A stretch of 64,000 bases of DNA, from assembly GCA_030340625.1 (NCBI GenBank), contig JAOPHQ010005455.1:1-64000 (forward strand), written 5' to 3'. This document shows positions 56,424 to 64,000 of the stretch, piece by piece (the first letter of the stretch is position 1; every line of letters starts with the position of its first letter). Below the pieces are notes generated by a model. That model was not told where the DNA came from. It ran no database searches and saw only the letters and a program-made list of their open reading frames with translations. Source of the stretch: Merluccius polli. Lineage: Eukaryota; Chordata; Actinopteri; Gadiformes; Merlucciidae. Made by a program: the position numbers and the translations under genes.

Positions 56424-57646
56424 GGCCAATTGCTCTGTCAGTTAGCATTGCGTTAGCTGTGCTGCGCTTTAAAACCGTACTCCTTAAAACGGAGGTTTTG
56501 GAGTTTAACACGCAGCTGCGCACAAAGTTAAACCTGATTGCTGTGTAATGACCTACACAGGATCAGCTGATTCCTAGTTAAACTCGGGTTAAACCGGAAG
56601 TACTCTGATTTCTAGTTATACCCCAGCAGACGCAGTCTTAACTTAATGTTGGATGCATTTTGTGCTATAATTACCAACAAAAACTTAATGGGAATGTAAA
56701 GTGAACTTTAATATAATAAAATGCAAATAATGTTGAAATATATTATGAAATAGTCTAGGCTACTTTTTGTGGAAATCTGAGTCTGGAATCTGAATCTGCC
56801 CTCACCTATGTCAATCAATCAATTACTTGTCATTGTTTTCTCTTGGTGTGCATGCAAACGTGATTAATTAATTAATTGAAGACAAATTAATATGTAATTA
56901 GGGTAATTCCACGCCTATAAATTCTCGGAGAAGGAGAGGGTAGTTAGGATGAACATGTCTCGGATAGAGAACTATAACTAAGAGCAGAAGTTATATTTAT
57001 TGTACTGCATTCGAGGTGTTGTGGACACGGTGGAAGATGCTAGGAAAGACACCACCACCACGCTCCGAAGAAAGTCTGTTTGGGATGATCTCAGCAGAAG
57101 ACCGAGCAGCGGCACACTTAAAGAATTTATGGAAGCGCTTGAAAGTTGAAGCGCGTAATGCTATTGCTGAGCGGACGCACGACCAAGACCTGGGCCCCGT
57201 GAGCCGTGAAATATCAGTGCTCATTCCAAATCGACTATGTCCAATAGAGGATTGTTATTGTACTGAAGGCCTATCTGGCGTAATAAGTGTAAATGTATCA
57301 TACATTATTATTAATACTACTAATAATAATTAATAAAACTAATTCTGTGTGTGTCGGTTATAATGGAGCCTTGTTTCATCCTGCAAACTGGTTTAGTCTC
57401 CTCTAAAACCATGTCCGTTTCGAGATTAGACTAACACGCACAAAATATGCCCTCTAATGTCTGATGTGAATTTCTCTGAAGACACAGCAATTGAGATCAA
57501 GGTAAAACGCAGCTGCAGGTTAAACCACAGGTACATATGACACAGCAATGGAGCTTAAGACGTCACGTGACTTCTTGCATCACCGACGAGTTTAAAACCG
57601 TGTTAAACTCTAAAAAGTGGCTAAGCTAGCGACAGAGCAATTGCCC
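56424..57646. mobile_element. DNA transposon inserted in the LINE 3' UTR
   Basis: Inverted ends are GGCCAATTGCTCTGTC (left) and GACAGAGCAATTGCCC (right). A 5-bp direct repeat CAATG flanks it (56419-56423 and 57647-57651). Subterminal regions are also inverted (GTTTAAC, TTTAAAACCG). An open frame at 57016-57333 contains LKNLWKRLKVEARNAIAERT, which resembles the Myb/SANT-like DNA-binding protein of PIF/Harbinger elements. The 5-bp duplication is not the 3 bp expected of Harbinger, so the superfamily is open. No transposase was seen. Confidence 0.65.
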
Positions 57647-57832
57647 CAATGTGCTTAACACATAAAAACACATAAACACATAGCATAGATGAATAAATAA
57701 ATAAATAGATGATAGATAAATGATAGGTCATCCTTCGTCTTTCTGTCAGTGTTAAAAAACAGGAGATGATAAAACACAATAAATAATATATAATACATAA
57801 TAGTACCAGTACTGAAAGAAAAGAAAAAAAGC

Positions 57833-59190
57833 CTAGTTAAAAGCTTGTGAAAAAAGATATGTTTTTAATTTACTTTTGAAGGAGGACACTGATGTAGCAG
57901 AGCGTATTTCATGTGGTACAGAGTTCCAGAGAGTGGGACCGTAGTGACTGAAAGAACCATATGCTGCTTTAGAGTTGATTCTAGGTATAATGAGGAGATC
58001 TTTGTTTAGTGATCTAAGGGGTCTCTCTGGTACATACAGACTGAGCATGTCAGAGACGTAGGAGGGGGCCAGACTATTAAAACATTTGTAAACCATGAGA
58101 AGAACTTTAAAATCAATTCTCTGTTTTACAGGAAGCCAGTGGAGTGTTGATAAAATGGGAGTGATATGCTCAGATTTTTTAGTTCTGGTCAGTACTCTAG
58201 CGGCCGCATTCTGGATAAATTGTAGTTTATTTATTGTTTGCTTTGGTAATCCAGAAAAGAGAGCATTGCAATAATCCAGTCTACTGGAAATAAAAGCATG
58301 AACTAGCTTCTCGGAATCAGACTGGGACAAAAAACATCTAACTTTGGCTATATTTCTTAGATGATAGAAAGCAGTTTTAGAGATGGTGGAGATGTGCCTG
58401 TGGAAACTTAGGTCAGCATCTAAGTGCACACCTAAGTTTTTGACATGTTCACTTGGTTGAACCGGTAAATAAGTTAGTAGAGGTTGAATTTTGTGCCTAA
58501 GGGCTTTGGGACCAACTAAAAGAATCTCGGTCTTGTCCTGGTTAAGCTGGAGAACGTTTTTACTCATCCAAGAACTGATGTCTGTGATGCACTGGATGAG
58601 ACTGTTTACTGGATCAAGGTTGTTGGCTGAAACGGAAATGTATAACTGTGTGTCATCGGCGTATGATTGATAGGAAACATTATGTTTTTGAATTATGGAC
58701 CCAAGAGGCAGCATGTATATATAAAATAAAAGAGGACCTAGAATTGACCCCTGAGGGACACCATATGGAGTGATTATCTTATCTGAGTTATGATTACCAA
58801 CGGACACAGAGAAAGATCTTCCAGTAAAATAAGATAAAAACCAGTTAAGAGCTATATCCTTAAGGCCTAAGTAGTGTTCTAGACGATGTAAAATAATTTT
58901 ATGGTCCACCATATCAAAAGCTGCACTAAGATCGAGAAGTACTAAGATAGAGACTTTGTGAATGTCTGTGCTGACTTTGAGATCATTAATCTGCAAATAT
59001 AATTGTTTGTGGATATTGGTCTGTAGTTGCTCAAAACCAGTGGGTCTAAATTATTCTTTTTTAACAGTGGCCTTACAACAGCATGTTTAAGACACAAGGG
59101 GAATATTCCAGAGAGAAGGGACGCATTAACAATGTCAAGAACATCCTCCACCATACAACTAAAAACACTTTTAGACATTTTTGTAGGCAT
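57833..59190 (-). pseudogene. LINE reverse transcriptase, C-terminal part
   Basis: A 387-codon frame (58996-57833) carries LVLLDLSAAFDMVDHK, YGVPQGSILGPLLF, the catalytic QSYADDTQLYIS and the later NLGVHLDADLSF block, plus the C-terminal region (RLDYCNALFSGLP, LHWLPVKQRIDFK). The upstream part (PLLKKNNLDPLVLSNYRPIS) is in another frame (59190-58942). Conserved blocks normally between NYRPIS and the LLDLSAAFD motif are missing, so a deletion and shift have occurred around 58990-59050. Confidence 0.88.
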
Positions 59191-59214
59191 CGCGTCAAGA
59201 GCACATGTTGAAGA

Positions 59215-59661
59215 TGTTGTGATGTTCTTTGAGGAAGAAGGCTGCCGACACAGGATCGCTTTTAACTCACTTTATTTGTTTAGCTTTAGGTCTATTATCT
59301 ATGAAGCAAATGGAGGGGAATTGTATTATTCACGCGTGGAGCGACTCTTAGCTGGATATCTAACAGATACGCTGCCTCTAGAGTTTCTGACCTCCCCCCT
59401 GCTTGTGCCCTCGATAGTACCTGGGCAGGCGTGGCCTCTATGACGCATAATATGCTCTGATTGGCTAGTGTTGAGCGCCCGCCCCCAGTGTATTATGTGC
59501 TGCCATCTGGTGGCCAGGTGCGGTTAATACAGCTTATATTTGTTTCTGTTCCCTAGTGGCTATGTGTAGATATTACAGCTTATGTATTTGTTCCTGTCCC
59601 CTTGTGGCTATGTGAGGATATTACAGCTTAGTGTTTTATGTGCTGTTATACATTCGTCACA
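59215..59661 (-). mobile_element. Second solo LTR, inserted in the LINE RT region
   Basis: Read on the minus strand it begins TGTGACGAATGTATAAC and ends in AGAACATCACAACA, like the solo LTR at 51513. It is flanked by a 4-bp duplication AAGA (59211-59214 and 59662-59665). It is 36 bp longer because a segment near its start (CCTAGTGGCTATG...) is duplicated. The LINE frame on either side is continuous once the LTR and one AAGA are left out. Confidence 0.85.
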
Positions 59662-60630
59662 AAGAGCTGAGCTGATGCACTACATCTTGCAGTTCACAGG
59701 ACTGAATTTGGGCGAAGTTGGAAAGAGTGTTGGCAATATGATGCTGAGCAAAAGAGAGATGATCATACCCACCATAGGAGGAAGCTGAAATTTTATCCCT
59801 AATATCAGAGATTTTAGATGTAAAATATGTAGCAAATTCACTGCATTTCACAAAAGAGTGAAGATCAATGGAAATGTGTCTAGGTGGATTTATCAGCTTA
59901 TCAATTGTGCTAAACAGAACTTGGGAATTATTGGACTTTTCAGCAATTATTTTAGAGAAATATTGCTGTCTATTTATTGAGAAGGTCTTTATACATCTAA
60001 TAATCAACTTGCAGTTTGGTCTTACACCATTTACGTTCAAATTTGCGGCTCTTTAAAGCCTTCACTACTTCCATATTCCTCCAGGGTGTTTTAGTTTTAC
60101 CAGTAATTAATTTAATTCTCACAGGTGCAACATCATCCATGATTTGTATCACTGAAGTGTTGAAATGATCAACTAAGTCATCAACTAAATTTTCACACAA
60201 AGACAGAGAAGACAGAGAGGACGGGTCACAATCTTTTTTAAACTTAGTACACTTGGTGGAGTCATTGTATCTTGTAATAAATTTGCTAGATGTTTCGGCA
60301 CAAATGGTCCGTTTTTTAACTAATTTGGGTTTTAGACCAAGCACATCTTTGGTCATAAGAGCAACATTGAAAAATACACAAAAGTGATCTGAAATTCCAA
60401 CATCCACAGTGCATTCTGTGGTTAAGTCTAATCCTTTTGAAATGACTAAGTCAAGAGTGTGACCTTTGTTGTGTGTAGGCCTAGAGTTGCATGAGCTCAA
60501 AAGCTGCCAACAAGTCAATGAACTGCTTTGCAAAAATATCATTGGCATTATCAATATGAATATTAAAATCACCGCAGAGAAGGATAGAATCAAATTCAAC
60601 AGTAATTTTTGATAGGAGCTCACCAAATTC
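59662..60630 (-). pseudogene. LINE region between endonuclease and RT
   Basis: The downstream frame (60040-59662) reads RQQYFSKIIAEKSNNSQVLFSTIDKLINPP, the usual linker before RT in CR1/L2 elements. The upstream frame (60626-59997) ends the endonuclease with KGHTLDLVIS and VGISDHFCVFF (the conserved SDH block). The N-terminal endonuclease blocks between 60.6 and 61.1 kb are broken and were not assembled. Confidence 0.75.
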
Positions 60631-61099
60631 AGATAAGAAGCCTTTTTTTAGTTTAGGAGGACGGTAAGAAACAAACTGTAAGAACTAGACACCGACAAGT
60701 AGCTTTGGTTATGAAAGCAAGATATTCAAATGTAGAGTAGGAACCAAATGAGGTAGTTTTACATGATAAGATATCTGAAAAAATAGCAGCAACACCACCA
60801 CCTTTTTTATTAGGCCTGATGCAGTGTGAAAATGAAAAATTGGGAGGTGAAGCTTCAATCAGTTCCTTATTACCAGTATCGTCAAGCCAGGTTTCAGTGA
60901 GGAGAATACAGTCAAGTCGATGAGATTCAATAATATCATTAACAATAAAAGTTTTATTAGAGAGGGATCTGACATTAAGGAGGGCTATCTTTAAGCAATG
61001 TGTATAGTGAACCGAATTGTCATCAGAACCAGGATTATCCAGTTTTGATGAGTTACAAGTCAGAGATGGGTAGTCATGAACACTCTGGGATAGAGATAG

Positions 61100-62034
61100 T
61101 CAAAATGGGTTTGATGCAATGTAATTAATACAATTTAACTCAAGTTTCTTGGTCCCATCCAGGTTTGGGTGCAAATTATCTGACTTGTAGAGGTTGAATT
61201 TAGACCAGAACGTGTCAAAATTGCTGATGAAGCCGTAACCGGTTGCTGTACAGAAATGATTTAACCACTGGTGTAAACCATAAAGTCGGCTGAAGCGTTC
61301 AGAGGAGGGAGATAAGGTGGGAATAGGACTAGAAAGAATACAGCGTCTGCCCAGGCTTTCAATGGTTAATGCTAGTGATTCTATCGCTTGCTGTAGTTTG
61401 ATTGACTGTCTAGTCATGATGTCATTCGTCCCACAGTGCAGTAGGACAGTGTGCACAGCGGGATGATGCAAGTTCAATGAAGTCTGCCACTCTTCCACCA
61501 GAAAGGCAGTATGTGACAGCACCGGGGAGTTTTACGAAGCTCACAATAGAGGCGCCAGTGCTACTGTATTTCGCGAGTTTGGGAGGAAGGTGGCGCGTCA
61601 TGTGGCCAACAGAGTTAGCTACATTAGCACTGCGGGAGAAAGTGGCTACGTTATCTGCCAGGTGTGTGGAAGAGGGGGCGGTGACTGACTCAGCAACAAG
61701 TTCAGGACCACGAGTGTTTACATCGGGGCTGACGCTACACGTCATTGGTGTTAGGAGACCGGTGTCTTTTTGTCGACGCTGTAGATCGTCTGGCAGCGGG
61801 AGAAAGAGAGGGCAGCGAAGCATTGTCATCAGCAACAGAGAGAGGAGTAAAGTGGTTGAAGAGTTGAAGCGGAGGATCGTCAATTTTAGGGTCGTAAAGA
61901 GGAAGAGAAATTTTCCTCCTGCCCCTGACTACCGACGCCCAGGAGGAGCAACCGGGAGCAGGGGAATCACCATCCGGCAACTCCAGGCTGGCCAACCAGG
62001 AGGAGAGCTCTGATTGACGCTGAAGAAGATCCAT
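61100..62034 (-). pseudogene. LINE ORF1 with SGNH-esterase-like domain
   Basis: The start (62034, MDLLQRQSELSSWLASLEL) and the C-terminal domain (61522-61100) are in different frames, joined through a third frame at 61883-61422, so the gene is frameshifted. The C-terminal part shows HCGTNDIMT (the GxND block III) and SDNLHPNLDG (the DxxH block V) of SGNH/GDSL esterases. Such a domain is known in ORF1 of CR1-like LINEs of fish and other animals. Only 18 nt separate the start from the insertion boundary, so the 5' UTR is short or truncated. Confidence 0.75.
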
Positions 62035-62052
62035 AATGAGAGACTCGATGGA

Positions 62053-63392
62053 TAATAACGACCTGACAACGTTACCTTATCACTCCAGTAAATAGAGACG
62101 ACCTTAGTAACGACATGACAACGTTACCTTATTACTCCAGCAAATAGAGATAACTTTAGTAACGACATGGCAACGTTACCTTTTTACTCTGGTGCATAGA
62201 GACGATCTTAGTAATGACATGGCAACGTTACCTTATTACTCCAGTAAATAGAGACAATCTTAGTAACGACATGGCAACGTTACCTTATTACTCCAGTAAA
62301 TAGAGACAATCTTAGTAACGACATGGCAACGTTACCTTATTACTCCAGTAAATAGAGACAATCTTAGTAACGACATGGCAACGTTACCGTATTACTCCAG
62401 TAAATAGAGACAATCTTAGTAACGACATGGCAACGTTACCGTATTACTCCAGTAAATAGAGACAATCTTAGTAACGACATGGCAACGTTACCTTATTACT
62501 CCAGTAAATAGAGACGATCTTAGTAACGACATGACAACGTTACCTTATTACTCCAGCAAATAGAGATAACCTTAGTAACGACATGGCAACGTTACCTTAT
62601 TACTCCAGCAAATAGAGACGATCTTAGTAACGACATGGCAATGTTACCTTATTACTCCAGTAAATAGAGATGATCTTAGTAACGACATGGCAACGTTACC
62701 TTATTACTCCAGTAAATAGAGACGATCTTAATAACGACATAGCAATGTTACCTTATTACTCCAGTAAATAGAGACGATCTTAGTAACGACATGGCAACGT
62801 TACATTATTACTCCAGTAAATAGAGACGATCTTAGTAACGACATGGCAATGTTACCGTATTACTCCAGTAAATAGAGACGATCTAAGTAATGACATGGCA
62901 ACGTTACCTTATTACTCCGGTACATAGAGACGATTTTAGTAATGACATGGCAACATAACCGTATTACTCCAGTAAATAGAGATGATCTTATTAACGACAT
63001 GGCAACGTTACATTATTACTCCAGTAAATAGAGACGATCTTAGTAACGACCTGGCAACGTTACCATATTACTCCAGTAAATAGTGACGATCTTAGTAACG
63101 ACATGGCAACGTTACCTTATTACTCCAGTACATTGAGACGATCTTAGTAACGACATTGCAACGTTACCGTATTACTCCATTAAATAGAGACGATCTTAGT
63201 AACGACATGGCAACGTTACGTTATTACTCCAGTAAATGGAGACGATCTTAGTAACGACAATGCAACGTTACCATGTTACTCCATTAAATAGAGACAATCT
63301 TAGTAATGACATGGCAGTAAATGGAGACAATTCTAGTAACGACATGGCAACATTACCTTATTACTCCAGTAAAGTAATGACATGGCAACGGG
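62053..63392 (+). repeat. 52-bp minisatellite, right segment (~26 units)
   Basis: The same 52-bp unit as at 56060 continues directly after the LINE, in phase with the left segment. Units differ at scattered positions (GACGAT or GACAAT, GTTACCTTA or GTTACCGTA, CATGGCAAC or CATGACAAC). Blocks of neighbouring units share the same variant (for example GACAATCTT in consecutive units at about 62240-62470), a sign of stepwise local duplication. One unit near 63300 is truncated. Confidence 0.93.
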
Positions 63393-63495
63393 GAAGCTTT
63401 CTAAACGTAGTCCCATCCGAGTCCGGTCCAAGTTGACAGTTAGTTAACGTTTCATTTAGCGCATTAATTTTTAGACCGGTGATAAGGCTGCTTGC

Positions 63496-64000
63496 TAGTG
63501 GTGGGCGATACTGTAAAATTTGGTATCGATCCGATACCAAGTACATATAGGGTCAGTATTGCCGATACCGATACCGATACGATACTTTTTACTTAAAAAA
63601 AAATATTTTGTGTAGGGGAGAACAGTATGTCATTATGAATGAATGATCAATTCTTTAGGACATATTTTTTATTAATGTATTGAAGTGCACAAAATTATTA
63701 GTTATTATTCACTGTAGAATGAATTCTTTACAGCCTTTTTTAAAACAAGAAAAAAATAACAAAAAAATAACAAAAATCTCTCCCTTTTTTCTGCTTTTAA
63801 AAGCAAATGAAATAATGTGCACGCAATTATAACTGAAGAACAAACCAACAACACATAGCTGTGCAATTACATTCCCTGAGCCCCCCCTAGGGGTTCCGTT
63901 GCTCCTCTACGTGTTACGTTAGTGAGCCACGTGACGGCACGACAACGAATCACAGCAGAGCGGCAGGAGGCTTGGGGAGGAAGAGCAAGGCGTTCGTTCA
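63496..64000 (+). other. Left part of a further MITE and window end
   Basis: From 63499 the sequence GTGGTGGGCGATACTG, then GGTATCGATCCGATACCAA and GCCGATACCGATACCGATAC, looks like the palindromic end of a hAT-type MITE. Its other end was not found before the window stops. The last ~100 bp are GC-richer (CACGTGACGGCACGACAACG). No coding sequence is recognised. Confidence 0.4.

Larger units (their letters stand above)
56360..62052 (-). mobile_element. CR1/L2-like LINE inserted in the minisatellite
   Basis: The element is on the minus strand and flanked by TAATAAC (56353-56359 and 62053-62059), a target duplication within the 52-bp array. Its 3' end is at 56360, a (GATT)n tail read on the minus strand, preceded by a tail motif common in fish LINEs (TGTGCTATACAAATAAACTTTG on the minus strand). 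Order from the 5' end: ORF1 with an esterase-like domain (62034-61100), endonuclease remnant (~60630-60400), reverse transcriptase (60040-57833), 3' UTR. It is interrupted by a solo LTR (59215-59661) and a DNA transposon (56424-57646). Frameshifts and an internal loss in RT make it dead. The esterase domain in ORF1 and the simple-repeat tail point to the CR1/L2 group. Confidence 0.85.
55750..63495 (+). mobile_element. Expanded copy of the hairpin-ended element (composite block)
   Basis: The left part (55755-55860) repeats the palindrome of the element at 11708: GGGATAATCCATGACGAGGTGTGCATG... to GTGGATTATCCCACTTATA. The right part (63384-63495) repeats GGCAACGGGGAAGCTTTCTAAACGTAGTCCCATC and GTTTCATTTAGCGCATTAATTT...GATAAG. 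Between them, where the compact copy has one 52-bp unit, this copy has a long 52-bp minisatellite, into which a LINE has inserted. The expected right terminal hairpin is absent because another MITE starts at about 63496. Confidence 0.65.

Noticed and set aside
57016..57333. A host gene for the Myb-like 105-codon frame
   Set aside because: It sits inside a DNA transposon with inverted ends and a target duplication. It is better read as the element's own remnant.
51694..59443. Matching open frames at 51694-52029 (-) and 59027-59443 (+) that suggest a shared protein (FEEEGCRHRIAFNSLYLFSFR region)
   Set aside because: The similarity is fully explained by the two copies of the same solo LTR. The frames are antisense to the LTR and run into unrelated flanks.
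56060..63392. Regularly spaced 52-bp repeats that superficially look like a CRISPR array
   Set aside because: Units are head to tail with no unique spacers, the genome is vertebrate, and no cas genes are present. It is a minisatellite.

Overview
The window looks like a chromosome segment of a ray-finned fish. The genes have vertebrate exon-intron structure with GT-AG splice sites. Introns are short to medium and full of dinucleotide repeats and pure poly-C or poly-G tracts. The repeats are typical of teleosts: hAT and Tc1 DNA elements, a sushi-like Ty3/gypsy element, a CR1/L2-type LINE and tRNA-derived SINEs. The species cannot be fixed from the sequence alone.

Genes occupy 2.3-44.7 kb. They are tmem79 (+, 4 coding exons, 442 aa), ndufs7 (+, 8 exons, 220 aa, the PSST subunit of complex I), gamt (-, 6 exons, 233 aa, creatine synthesis) and dazap1 (+, 13 exons, 437 aa, a two-RRM splicing and translation regulator). 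All four assemble in frame from exons with canonical splice sites and no disabling change. The ndufs7-gamt-dazap1 order and orientation match human 19p13.3. tmem79 lies at 1q22 in human, so its position here is notable. gamt and dazap1 are transcribed divergently from a 2.5-kb spacer that holds a TATA-like box for gamt and a CpG-rich start region for dazap1.

dazap1 spans 24 kb. Its introns carry a stack of nested DNA transposons at 34.5-38.0 kb, two palindromic MITEs, several SINEs and very long (TG)n tracts. One of these tracts starts at position +7 of the exon 4 donor.

From 44.7 kb to the end I see no host gene, only mobile DNA. In order: a palindrome and a 182-bp tandem duplication; a decayed sushi-like Ty3/gypsy element (47.3-52.4 kb) with a solo LTR inside it; a Tc1-like element with an uninterrupted transposase frame (53.5-54.9 kb); and a composite block (55.7-63.5 kb). 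The block is a small mobile element whose 52-bp internal unit has expanded to roughly 30 copies. A CR1/L2-like LINE has inserted into that array. The LINE is itself interrupted by a 1.2-kb DNA transposon and by a second solo LTR of the same family as the first. Target-site duplications allow the order of insertion to be read. A compact copy of the outer element, with a single 52-bp unit, sits in ndufs7 intron 5.

I found no wholly new system. The most unusual things are the mobile element that carries an expandable minisatellite, the layered insertions dated by their duplications, and the repeat tracts placed directly against splice sites.
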